Under the pieces are notes generated by a model. The model was not told the DNA's origin. It worked only from the letters and a program-made list of their open reading frames with translations, and searched no databases. Positions 24,003-42,685 of a DNA stretch of 64,000 nucleotides are shown one piece after another; position 1 is the first letter of the stretch, and every line of letters begins with the position of its first letter. Source of the stretch: Cichorium intybus (lineage: Eukaryota > Streptophyta > Magnoliopsida > Asterales > Asteraceae); contig CM042013.1 in NCBI GenBank assembly GCA_023525715.1, positions 75,189,494-75,253,493 of the forward strand. The letters are read 5' to 3'. The translations under genes and the position numbers were made by a program.

Positions 24003-24527
24003 CATATTCTGATGTTCGGTAATGGTAGAATAAACAACTTTCAAAAAGAAATTAGGATCAAATAGTTACCTTTTAGGTTGATATCCCTGTAGAATGCAAA
24101 TGAAGATACACACAAAAACCCTAACTTCTATCCAGTAATCTCAGCATCAATGAACGATACTTCAAAGTATTATCAATCACCACTAATTATGCTTCTGATA
24201 CTGGAGAAACTGATAAACAATAACACAAGATTTTTGCAATTGGAATGATATGGATGGGATATGGGTTTGATTCGATGAATGAGAGCTTGCGATTCCACTA
24301 ATTACGCTGTTGATTTGAACAATATCAGAATTTCCAAACAATCTCCGTATGGTAAAATTACGATTTCATCCTTCCGGTTACATATTATACTGTTTGTAAT
24401 TACTAAAAATTATTAATTACCATCTTTAATCACAGTCATTAATCATTTAATCCAATGACTTAAAATGTGGTTCTATGGTTCTATGTGTAATTAGGGGTTT
24501 TATGTTGATCCTCTCCCCATATATATA

Positions 24528-28224
<3,697 letters not shown>

Positions 28225-28235
28225 ATATATGTATG

Positions 28236-28332
<97 letters not shown>
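28225..28332. repeat. (TA)n microsatellite
   Basis: An AT run following the right TIR of the preceding element, with GTATGTATG at its start. Confidence 0.97.
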
Positions 28333-28333
<1 letters not shown>

Positions 28334-28486
28334 CGATCGGGTGAGGACTCTTCTTAAAGTGAGGACTCGTGAGGACACCTTAAAAAATTGAAAAAAAATA
28401 AAAAATATATATAAATAATAAAATGGATCATAGTACTATATTGGAGAAAAAAAATTCGAAAAAAACTTTTGGATCATTATTTTTTT

Positions 28487-28638
<152 letters not shown>

Positions 28639-28716
<78 letters not shown>
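28639..28716. repeat. (TA)n microsatellite
   Basis: A pure AT run directly after the right arm of the inverted repeat. Confidence 0.97.
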
Positions 28717-28719
<3 letters not shown>

Positions 28720-30123
28720 ATTTTTCTCTTTGAATTTTGTATTACAATTTAATTGTAATAAATCAACCATTTTATAAATATAATATTTTTAATAATAAGC
28801 ATATTGTTAAAATATTATGGCAAAAACCTCAAAACCCACTGTTAAAAACTTAATTATAATCATCTAATATTTTTTATATTATTTACATAAAATCAATTAT
28901 ATACGACTATGTGTTATTTTATCAAATCTGATTATTTCTGTTTGTGTTGGTAAGGTTACTAAAACTCTTCAAATTCTAACTAATGGTTATTTATATTTAA
29001 ATAATGCAACTCAAGATGCTTTATTACTTATGATAGTTAATGGATAATTATGACTTAATTAAGTATGATTAAAATATTCAAATTGTAATTAGTCAACTAT
29101 ATAAATAATATGATAATCTAATTCTAACATTATATTACATTGAAATTTTGTATGACAATAAAATCAATAATATGATATCTTTAATTTTTAGAATTTGCAA
29201 CACAACTTATTGTTTTAATAAATCAATAACCTTTTATATATTTACTCGACTGGTTTTTATCATTCATCTCTTTTTTATCATTCCCTCAAGTTATTCTTTT
29301 GTTTTGTAATTACTATATACTATTCACATTAAATTGAACCTGTAAATTTTCAATCAAACTACATATAAAAATATAATAAACAAATGGTTATTAATTTGTT
29401 TTACAATTATTATTTATTGCACAATACAACATTTCAACATGAATACTTTGTGTTTCTACTCTATGAAATAAAAACGTTGAGTGTATTGTAATATGTTTGT
29501 TTAAAAAAAATACAAAATCCTACTAAGTTGTTCTTGTATAATAAAAACATGAAGTGAGACTTATCAATATTCAAAACATAAATATATATGTTCCAAGCCA
29601 TACAAATTTTCTTGAAATTAAAGAAAGCAAAAAAGAATAAAGATATACAAAGAATGAAGTTAAACCACTCGCTTCAATTTTATCATAGATATACACGCAG
29701 AATCCTCCTAAAGCTTGTTTGATTTCTTTCTCCAATTGGCTTCCAAACTCTATGCAACCCAACCGATGAATCTTTATGCATGTTTAATACAAAATCAAAT
29801 GATTGTTATCGAGTTTGATTCTTTGCGAGATTTATAAAGGGATCCTCCGCATGAACATGTGGGCAACAATAAGAACTTGATAGCTTCGGCTAATTATAGT
29901 TCTTGAAATGTTATCACTCATATTATACACATGTCATGGATCTAACATGCTTCAAAGAGAATAAAATAAGGTTTGAGTAACCAATTGTGTAAATAGTGTT
30001 TTTATATAGGCACAAAATATCAATTAACAAAGACATTAAATAGTATAAGTTTAAAAGTCTTGGGGGTTTCAAATGTATATTGTGCAAGAATTTGAGTTAT
30101 CTTGATCCATATTCATGAATGGT

Positions 30124-30125
<2 letters not shown>
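28717..30125 (-). mobile_element. AT-rich Helitron-like remnant
   Basis: The stretch at 28960-29110 aligns with 24930-25100 of the Helitron (shared CTAACT/CCAAC, ATGTTATTTAT, CAACTCAAGA and TTATGAT blocks in the same order and orientation). That makes it an older relative of that element. No CTRR hairpin terminus is identified. No gene is seen; the short ORF at 29571-29762 lacks support. Confidence 0.35.

Positions 30126-30217
<92 letters not shown>
30126..30217. repeat. (TA)n microsatellite
   Basis: An AT run bordered by GGTCC on the left and GGGTTAGG on the right. Confidence 0.98.
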
Positions 30218-30221
<4 letters not shown>

Positions 30222-31581
30222 TAGGTTATTAAGAACCACTATTATTGTGTGGTCGGTAACGACAAATCTGGTGCATAGGATTATAATTATCAATGGTGGT
30301 GATTAATAACAGAATATTGATTTTTTATAATTAAAAAAATATCAACTTTCTAATTATATCATTCTAAAAGGTAATATTGACTTTTTATGTTTTTCAATTA
30401 TGGAATGTGTGATTTTCATGAGACTAAATTCCAAATTTAATTTAATTTCAAATTTGAATTCAAATTTATTTTTACATTCAAACTTTAAATATGTTACAAT
30501 TCTATAATTTTTATAATTAATTTCGATTCTTATTTTAAGTTCTTAGTCACTTGCATTCTATTAGAATGAAGTACAAAATCATATATAAGAATGACTAGTA
30601 TTCTAAGAGAATGCAACTGCATATTTTGAAATTAAGTTAAACATTCTGGTAGAATGAATTACAAAATCATGCTTATATGAATTGCAAAATCATACAAAAT
30701 CAAATTTATAATGTATTGCGTAACATCAAAATGACTAGAATAATACACTAGAATCTAATATACAAAACAAAATGCGATTATATGAGAATTACATTCTATG
30801 ATAATGACATTCTGTCAAAATGACTGCCTTGAAATCAAACTTTAGGGCTTCTTCTCGATTTCTCAAATGTCTTGAATGCACAAAGAGTTACCCTACAATA
30901 TCAGAATGATCTTCTCACCTGTTAGAATGATCCATAACATTGATCCCAAAATTACAAAATCATTCAGAAACATTCTACTAGAATGATAGATATTTTGTTA
31001 CATATTCTAATTACACAAAAAATTACCCAGAATCTGCAAGAATCTCGAGCTATCTCTCCATAACATCGATCCCCATGTACGTGTTTCCAGCCCTAAAAGA
31101 AATCGAATAAGGGGTTTGAGAGTTTGGCTTAATGGTGAACCGATGGTGGTGCAGGAAGTTAATGTTAAACCATAAGTATTGTAAGCTGTACACAATAATG
31201 ATGATGGTGGGTTGTTTATTGTCACACGGCTGCTGTATGTGAAGTCCATTGGGATGCTGATTGTGGCAGACGTTTTCCATAGACGGCGATAGGAGGCTGA
31301 TGGCGGTAGAGTTTAGTGGTGAGATCGGCCGGTGTTGTTGGTGTTACCGGAGATATGAAGATGATGAATATGGCAGATATTTTATGATGTTGTCGATAGC
31401 AGCTAGGTTAATTGAAGCAGTTACCAAAATTCCATAATTGTAGGATTAGTTTATCATAATTATAGGAATTGATTTAAATTTAATTAAATGATTTATAAAT
31501 CAATTGACAAAAATAACCTTGGTGATTCTAGACTTCTGATTGGGTCTTACGTCCATACAATAATTATAGTTTTAATATATG

Positions 31582-31583
<2 letters not shown>
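30218..31583. mobile_element. TIR element flanked by (TA)n (1.37 kb)
   Basis: The left end reads TATTAAGAACCACTATTATT then GTGTGGTCGGTAACGAC; the inverted right end reads TATTAAAACTATAATTATTG then TATGGACGTAAGAC. The TIRs are imperfect, about 40 bp. The element lies between two (TA)n tracts. The middle has repeated CATTCTNNTAGAATG palindromes. The minus-strand frames at 31007-31280 are short and unrecognised. It is non-autonomous. Confidence 0.55.

Positions 31584-31677
<94 letters not shown>
31584..31677. repeat. (TA)n microsatellite
   Basis: An AT run between the TIR element and the following Helitron. Confidence 0.98.
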
Positions 31678-34612
<2,935 letters not shown>

Positions 34613-34654
34613 TTTCGTGTATACATATTATTTTTCAAATTTTTTTGACAAAAT

Positions 34655-34985
<331 letters not shown>

Positions 34986-35894
34986 CCATATGGTATACTT
35001 GATTGGCTCTATGGACGAGAAACGAAACCATTCACAAATTTTTAACAAAGATTTTAGCGTGGGAAGTATGTTGCAGATTAGTGTTTAAGTCACAAGGAAG
35101 GTCGGATAATTCATTGGCAGGGTCCACCAAAATATTTATAAAACAAAACAATAACCTAAAATCCTAAATAACTAAATTTTAATTTCTAATATAGATCACG
35201 ATTCAACAAACGTCCACGATATCATGCAAATTACATGGGACGTCAAATAATTTTAATACTAGATAATAAGGAAAAATTGGAACTCTATATCCAAAACCCA
35301 AATGTTGAATTTTCAGCTTATCCAAATGTGGTTTGCACAGCTTTCGATCCTTCAAAGGCCAATTACATGTACAGCAATCGTGGTTTTTGTTCCTCATCAC
35401 CTTCGTATATATTTAAAGTCACAACTAAATTCTTAAGCATGAGAAGGTATTTTATGCCAAATTTTGTACATGTATAATTATTGAACTTATATATTATATG
35501 TATATGATATGATGAACGTATATTCATGTTGATTGAATCATGGAGGATCATGCCACACTGGAAATTTTGGTTTAAAATTTTGTAACGGAAAAAATGGGGA
35601 AATGTATGGCGGTATGGCACATGATTAGTTGACCCAAGTGATCAATTATTGAGTAATTTCATGTGGGCATACATCATGCCAGCAGACTTATTTGAATCGT
35701 GTATTTTATTGCTATGGCTTTTCTTGTTGAAATCATCATCTAGAAACATGTTTCCATAATATTTATTCTTATTTTATGCAAATTTAGATCGTGAATTCTT
35801 AATTAATGCAAGATTGTGTATAGAAGTGTTATATTATCAGTTCTTTGTATAGAATGGGGGACGTGATTTCATACTAAACACTCGATGAACTCTG
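34986..35894. other. AT-rich spacer, no gene seen
   Basis: No convincing ORF, repeat or RNA gene is visible. Short frames on both strands (35203-35620) overlap each other and match nothing I recognise. Confidence 0.6.
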
Positions 35895-36660
35895 TGATGC
35901 CTTGGTCTGTAGGACCCGTAATCAATGTACGTTTGGCAGTTTTAAAAGCCAATATAATTTCTTATGAAAAGCATTTCCATCAAGTATATGAGTATTTATA
36001 ATACAAGTGTATATGAGGGGCCAAAGAGCCGAATACAATACAAATCAAGAGCTTGATAGCCCTCGTACAACAACATCGACTAATAATATTCTCTCACATT
36101 TTGAGAAAGAAGTTGACAAATGGTCAAGTTGGACCTAAACTTTATAAACAATAGTCAATGAAACCCTTTGGTGAAAACATGAGTGTATTGATAGCAAGAG
36201 GGCACATGAAGAACATGGGCTCGACCGATGGCAACCTTGTCTCACATAAAGTGAATGCCGGGGTCTATTGTTTGGTTCGTTGATGCTCAACCGGGTTTGC
36301 AGATATGTAGATGGACCTTATGTTATTGTAGTTGACGAGAGTGTCTGACCAGAGTGGAGCATGGAGTTCCCGGAGAAGATTGTGAAGCCAAGAAGTCTGG
36401 GGAACTACATTGGCTACACCTCAATATTCAGCTTCAGCGCATGAACCTGAGATGCTGTGTTGACGCTTTGAGGACCACAAAACCATATTGTTTCCGAAGA
36501 AGATGCATATCCGGATGTCGAGATGCGCATCCCCCCTCTCCCAGTCGGCATCAGAGCATATCGTGAGGACTGAGGAAAAAGAGGTTATCAATTGAAAGCC
36601 ATGATCACAAGTCCCCTAAACATAGTTGAGAATACGCTTGAGAGCGTGTAAGCGTGGTTC
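35895..36660 (-). mobile_element. Decayed Ale/Retrofit-like Copia, 3' part: RNase H and 3' LTR
   Basis: On the minus strand, frames between 36120 and 36660 give recognisable but broken Copia RNase H pieces: an SDADWERGDAH segment, WSSKRQHS, CAEAEY, GVANVV, LRELHAPLWS, and a degraded ISANPVEHQRTK. Several frameshifts and stops separate them. An LTR-like sequence follows from about 36098 (minus TGTGAGAGAATATT) with TATAAATA near 36000; its end is uncertain. This continues the reverse transcriptase part found at 51266-53990, 14.6 kb away. Confidence 0.75.
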
Positions 36661-36736
36661 GCAGGGATTAGAGGTGGCAAAAACTGACACCACACGCTAA
36701 CCCGACACGAAATAAACGGGTTCGGGTGAGAGATTT

Positions 36737-37224
36737 TGTTGGGAAGTTAAATTCAATCAAGGGATGGATTGACTGAGTGTTTAACAATATGAATCAAAGA
36801 GATAAGCAACACACACATTTAATTGTAAGAATGAACATTAAAGAACTTAACAGGAATTGGATAACATGTGCCGAATGCTTGTATTTCACGATTAGGGTTT
36901 TATAATTGGGATGGTGATCAACTCACCCTCGACACGGTATGGTATCACTGATATTTATACTTGATCAGTGATACGCATAGTACAACTTTATTACAGAGAA
37001 TATCCTATCAGAGTACTAACCAATAGGATATTAGATTCATGCAACACGTTATGTACTATTACGCGTGCTTACAAAAGTTTGACAGGCTGTGAAGTCTTCG
37101 GATCCTCCGTGCATCACACTTCGGAGTCTTCAGACTTCGGGGTTCTTCTTGTAATTTATTACTTCAGGGTCACAAGCAGGAGGTCTTCGGATGGTTGAGC
37201 ACTTCAGCACAAATAGGCTCAACA
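36737..37224 (-). repeat. SIRE-like 3' LTR (488 bp)
   Basis: It has TGTTGGG...CTCAACA ends and a TATAAATA (minus) at 36952-36959. The adjacent AAAGGGGGAGAT on the minus strand (37225-37236) is the polypurine tract. Confidence 0.92.
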
Positions 37225-37256
37225 ATCTCCCCCTTTGTGTGAAGTGCATCCGAACC

Positions 37257-40200
37257 CTATATTTGTTGCCGGTAGTGTTTCTTGTAGGGTTGCTTCAAAG
37301 TGTACCTCACTGTCAACCACCAGTTGAGGTGTTCTCTCACTTTCTTTTTCTCCTGCCAGTTGTTCACAAAGCAGTTGTTTACCAAGGCCAGAACTTGTTT
37401 GATAGACTCCGAAGGGAAGTGACCCATGAAGTCAATTTCGAAGAATTTAGTGACAAGAGTTTCTTTGTCACTAGACAATCCTTTAAACACCACACCCCAG
37501 GGTTTGTCAACAATTTGCCCAGCCTTCAAATGCTCAAAGTTTTCTATTGTGGTAGGTGGGGGTGCAAGGGATTGATTGAAGAGTTCAGCCACAACAATAT
37601 CGAACCTGGCTACTCTTAGAAGATAGTTTCTGAAGAAGGAGGAGATGTAAGTTTTGGCTAGTGCGAAGACCCCCATATCTTCGCACTTATTGCCAGCTGA
37701 GAATTTCAGGATATCAAGAAGAGATATGAAGTCCGAAGGATTCATAATTGGGAAGTCAGCAATGGTGAACTTCGACTCTTCATCTTCATTTATCCCCCGA
37801 AGTACGAAAAAATTTAGGTTCTGAAAACCTACATACTCCTCTCCTCTCTTGATGTAAATTATTTTAACTATTTTCTTCTCACTCCATACATAGTTCAGAG
37901 CTTGGATGAACTTTGCATGGAATGCAACTTTTCTTGTCTTGTACTCCGGCAGCTGTTCTTTTGGCACATTCCTTTCAAATTGCAGAAAGGCGAATGTCTT
38001 CGGGTTGTAGGGGAGATCCAGCTGCTGGTTTTTGCCATTCTTTGTTTCAAAGCTCTTGAGTGGAAGCCTGTTGTTAATGTGAAAGTCATTGAAACCAATG
38101 GCCCTGATTAACTCCTCGGTCCATGTTTGGTTCTCAATGGCAATCCTGTTGATTTCGAGGATCTTCCTGTACTCCTCTTCTCTTTCTTTGTAGGCTTGTT
38201 CAATGTGAGGAGCAATCCTTATTTCTTTCACCAAAGGCTGAGAACTAGAACCACCTGCTTTAGTTGTCGTTGTGGTTCCAAAGGTGGGCCCAGCCTTGGA
38301 GGGAATTGGAGGGATAAAGGGTGGTCTTCCTAAGATTGTTGATTGGTGGGTAGTTTGTTGTTCGGTGGTTGTTTTTGCCGGGTCTGCGGAGGTTGGAGTC
38401 TCTAGAGCTTGAGACCCTGTAGCTTCTGATTATCCCCCTTGTGAAGGATGAACAATGTGTTCACCTTGAGCAATTTGCTGGGGTCTCCCTCTTTCAGCCT
38501 GTGATCTCTCCATTTTTAAGGAGACGTTGATCATGGGTTGAAGTGTGGTTTTCAACTTTGTGACCACGTCTGTGATGATGGCCTGGTTTGTAGTTCGAAG
38601 CTCCTTGGCAAAAGTAGAACTGCGGAGGATGATAATTCCGCAGTGAGCTCTTCCACACGTTTGTGGGCATCATACATGTGTTTGGCAAACGCTGTCTGGT
38701 ATTGTGAGTTAAAGGACTCAGTTGAGCCCCGAAGATCATGCAGCTCCTTGGTCACTTCGGAGTTAGATAACTCCATTTTTCTCACCAGCTCTTCAATCTT
38801 TTTATCATTTTGCTCCTTAAGGAGCCGGTGCCTCTCATCTATCTGCTCAACCGCAGTGTTGAGCTTTCCTTCAATAACCCGTTGGATTTCTAGTTGTTTC
38901 TCCAGAACACGTTGTTCCAAAGCCTTGACCAATTCTTCTATTTTCCCGGTCAAGGATTTTTGGACCTCAGCAATCAGGTCCTCAACACTGGCTTCAGGCT
39001 TCTTTGTGGGATCGAAGCCAGTGTTGGATTGCAGCAGGGCATCCAATTTGCGGTTGAGGATTTTGTATTGTTTCCCCAAGATGAAGTCTATATCATCCAG
39101 ACTTTCATCATCGTTTTTCTCTATTGTGATAGGCGCCATGTGGAAGGCGGCCATGGCCTCTTCGGTGGATGGTGGTTGTGAAGAAATGTTGGCTTCAAAA
39201 TCGAAGTCATCTTGGAATGGATAATCAGGCAGTGATGTATCTATACCAGATGGAGGGATAGGTGGTACATCTGTGAAGGTTGATTTTGGTGGAGAAGGAG
39301 GAGGTGTTATATGAGGTGGTGTGGGTGGTCTGGTTGATTTAGGTGGTGAAGGAGGTTCAGTAGTGTTTGGTGGAGTGGGTGGTCTGGTTGTTTTGGGTGG
39401 TGGTGGTGGTCTTGTGGTAGCTGGTGGAGTTGGTGGTCTAGTTTCATGGATTGGTGAGGATTGGTGTTCTTCTTCCTCCTCTTCTGGAATGGCTTCGGTG
39501 GGGTCTTTCTCTGATTCCGAAGACTCATCCACAATGGTCATTTTCCTTGACCGCTTCGGTTGTTTCCTCTTCGGAGTGGTCTGCTCCGAAGCCTTTCTCT
39601 TTTTCTTTGTTTTCTTTGGACCACTTGGTCCACCGGTCGTTTTCTTCTTGCCCTTAGCTTTAGTTTGGGCTTTTGTTGATGCAGTGTGAGTTTATTCCTG
39701 AGTAACATCCCGAACAGGGTATGGAATAATAAGAGTATTCCTGTAAGTGTTTACCTCATTGCACTCCATGGACACTTTGGAGATCATAGCTTGAGGAATT
39801 TGGGCGCAGAAGGTCGCCGGTTCGTTATCTAGGGCAGGAATTGCAATGGGAGTGTATTTCATCTCAGCAAGCGAAGGATTAGGAACATACCCTGCTTGCT
39901 GGTAGTGGGCGTGCACAACAATCGCCCAGAATCTAGCATTTGAAATTTCTGTCCCCTTCAGGCTGTGGTTTATGTGGGAGCAGAAATCAGCCCATAGAAT
40001 CGATGCGAAATCTACCTTGAAATCATAGTAGATTCCATATAGAAGGCCTTGGAAGGCAACGCTTGCAGAGTGCAAGCCGGAGGTTCTTCCTGAAAGACAT
40101 CTGAGAAAGATACTGAGGTAGTATCTCCAAAGATCGGGGAGTTGGTTTTTCTTGAACATGCTTATCTTTTCAAGAGGAGGTGTGTAGCCCATTTTGTTGA

Positions 40201-40591
40201 ACATTGCAACGAGTTGATCAGCAGAGGGAACAACCATCTCCTTGGAGTTGTAGACAGGAAGACGGAGGGCTTTAGCGAACTTCTCCTTGGTTAGTTACAC
40301 CTTCTTGGTTTTGCCCTTGGAATCAACAGCCTCATAGAACACCGATTTGACGCGGTTGTTGGAGTCGAACAAAGCATTTGATGTGTAGGGTGCCTTGTGA
40401 ACCAGAGTCGCAGGGATTGATGGAGTGCAAGTTAGGGCATAACCGAGAACTGACCTTTTTAAGCATTCAACCACTACATCAATTGGTTGAGGGTAGAGTT
40501 TCAGATCGTTACGGAGAACCAGGTTAGCAGATTGGTTCTTGAGAACAGGAATTGAAATAGCTTCAGTTGTTTGAGATGATGCTTCAGCCAT
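37257..40591 (-). pseudogene. Additional ORF downstream of pol (envelope position), broken
   Basis: Minus-strand open pieces at 40295-40591, 39692-40237, 38552-39541 and 37257-38234 are parts of one gene of roughly 1100 codons. The first three share a frame and are separated only by in-frame TAA codons (near 40295 and 39692). A frameshift lies near 38640 and another stop near 38430. The N-terminal region is globular (LKLYPQPIDVVVECLKRSVL), then come a basic Lys-rich segment, a striking PPTPP/TTRPP proline-threonine hinge (39300-39480), a long charged coiled coil (about 38750-38950), and a C-terminal domain. No signal peptide or clear membrane span is seen. The position matches SIRE env-like ORFs, but the sequence does not show it is an envelope. 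Function is unknown. Confidence 0.75.
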
Positions 40592-42685
40592 TGTTGAAGT
40601 GTTGAGGAGAATGGATGAACTTAGGTTTTCTGAGAGAGTTTTTGCAGAGGAGATTTGAGTGCTATGATCGCGTAAAGAGATGAACTGATGGGTCGTGAGG
40701 TATATATATAATTTGTGGTCCCAATGCCATTTAATGCGTGTGGGAATTGGTCCACTAATATTATGACACCTCAGCGCTTAGTCGTTCCACTTTCTCTGCA
40801 AAAACGGAACCGTTCGTCTGTCAGTCATCATTATTTAAAATTGAACCGCCACTTTCACACGATCTTATTGTTACGATTTGCCACGATTGTCTCAGTGACA
40901 GCTGTGTAACAACGGTTATTAAATTCAAAAGAATGTTTGTCTCTGAGATAATCATAAATGTGAAAAATCATTTGAACAATAAGTTTGACTTCGGATCAAT
41001 GTGGATAATAATGACCGTTACTAGTGCTCTTCGGAGTGGATAGATAAAGTGAGTGTTATGATTAACTCCGAAGGGTGTTAATAACACTTTGGATAACAAC
41101 ATTTGTTTGTGAAGTGTTTGTTGATACTCCGAAGTCTATTTGTTATCTTTTTGTTTTTCTTGAGTATTTCTTGTTTTAAATTTTGAGTGATGCATGATAA
41201 CACTTAACCTTGACTTCCTTGAATATTATGAAATGAAGATTTAACAAGTTAATGTTCAGGATCATTCGAATCATGTTGGAAGTCCATTTTTCATTTCGAA
41301 ATCTGTTTGATTCAATATCAGTCATGAATGTATAAGCCTAATCACCCCATTACCAACTTGATTTCGCATTTTGAACAGATATTTGATCGAACTTCCGTGC
41401 TTCAAATTTTTCATTCTAAACAATTGTAAGATCATTTGCATTTGAAATTTAAAGAATTTTCATTTTTGAATTGAACATCAGAAGTGTGTTTAGAAATTGG
41501 ATCGACTTTGAAGAATCATTTAAAAAAACCTATTCCCTTTCATCAATTGAAGCGTTTGGATACTAAGTTCTGATGACAAGCCTTTGAGCTTCGTACACCA
41601 CTTCAACTGTACCATTTAAGATAGATTACTTGAAATGTTCATATTCTCTACAAGGTACTCGACTATGTTATAGGAGCTCCTTGTATTGTTATTTAAAACA
41701 AATGAATACGCCTTTGAGTGCTGATTTTTCTTTCTTTTGCACTCCCTGATTATCTTTTTGTCTTGCTTGTTGTCTTTGAATCTTTTGACAATTTGTTTTC
41801 TGTTTATTTATTATTATTATTATTTTTTTTTTTGAGTTTTTCTATTTGTTCTTTTTATCTTTTCCTTTTAGGATTTGCTTATTCGAAGAGACAAAATTTC
41901 ACCATTTAGTTTCTTTCTTTGGTGCTTTTTGGTTTTGTTTTGTGCAATCCTTGAGTTTGAGAAACTTCATTTAGTTCAATTTTGGAACAACGATGAAAAG
42001 AGATTTAAATTTACTTATCAGACAATGTTGGTACTATTTTTGAAGAAAGTTCGGAACATTTGAGTTATCCTGTGTAGTTTTGAGGCTACATGATTAGTTT
42101 GATGTTGAAGCGAGTCAAGTTCAGAAGGGAGGTCAGGAATAGACATTATATTAAGGATATTAGAATCAAACATGACTTCAAATTGTAAAATAACCTTAAC
42201 CTCACTCCGAAGTCTATTCTTTTACTAATGTTTCAAGTCGATTCCCAAATACCTATTAGTGCAATATGGTATGATTATCAGAATCTAAAATCAAAGTTTT
42301 TTCCTTTAGTCAGGTAGTTCATGAAAGTAAGGTTAAACTTTGTCCTTTGTGCATCAAAACGTTTAATGTATGTTCAAGAACCTTTATTTTTCTAGTTTTT
42401 GATTTTTCTTTGAAATAAACCTTTTTGTGATTATTCTTAAGAAGCAAAGTCAAAATATGTTTTAACGATTTTACCATTTAAGATCTTTATTCTTCAGAAT
42501 TATCTGTACCGTAGAGCTCCAAAGTGATAAAGTACTTCGGGGTACTGCGGTGTAACAATGTGAGGATTTACTTGTTTTACTCCGATGAGCTTCGAAGCGA
42601 TAAAGCACTTTGGAGTGTTGCGGAGTGTTATGAATTTTATTTTGTAAGCGAAAAGATTAAGAGAAAGAGTGAGCAAATATGAGAT
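40592..42685. other. 2.1-kb spacer between pol and additional ORF
   Basis: Non-coding, T-rich on the plus strand, with scattered CTTCGGAG-type words shared with the LTR. Short plus-strand frames (41718-42063) are low-complexity and not credible genes. The end next to 40591 holds a promoter-like region. Confidence 0.6.
40672..40750 (-). promoter_or_regulatory. Putative internal promoter of the additional ORF
   Basis: Minus-strand CCAAT (40746-40750) is followed about 35 bp later by ATTATATATATA (40701-40712). About 110 bp further comes the ATG at 40591, preceded by a CT/CA-rich leader (ATTCTCCTCAACACTTCAACA region). Spacing fits a plant Pol II core promoter. Activity is inference. Confidence 0.45.

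Noticed and set aside
23755..24012. Plus-strand 85-aa ORF with repeated peptide
   Set aside because: The repetition reflects the 99-bp tandem palindromic unit; there is no independent coding support.
38538..39689. Plus-strand ORFs opposite the extra ORF of the SIRE-like element, including a Gly/Val-rich one
   Set aside because: The minus-strand frame has consistent domains and orientation; the plus frames mirror the proline-rich repeat and coiled coil.
41718..42063. Phe/Leu-rich plus-strand ORFs resembling membrane peptides
   Set aside because: They lie in a T-rich spacer on the strand opposite to the element. Hydrophobicity follows from base composition.
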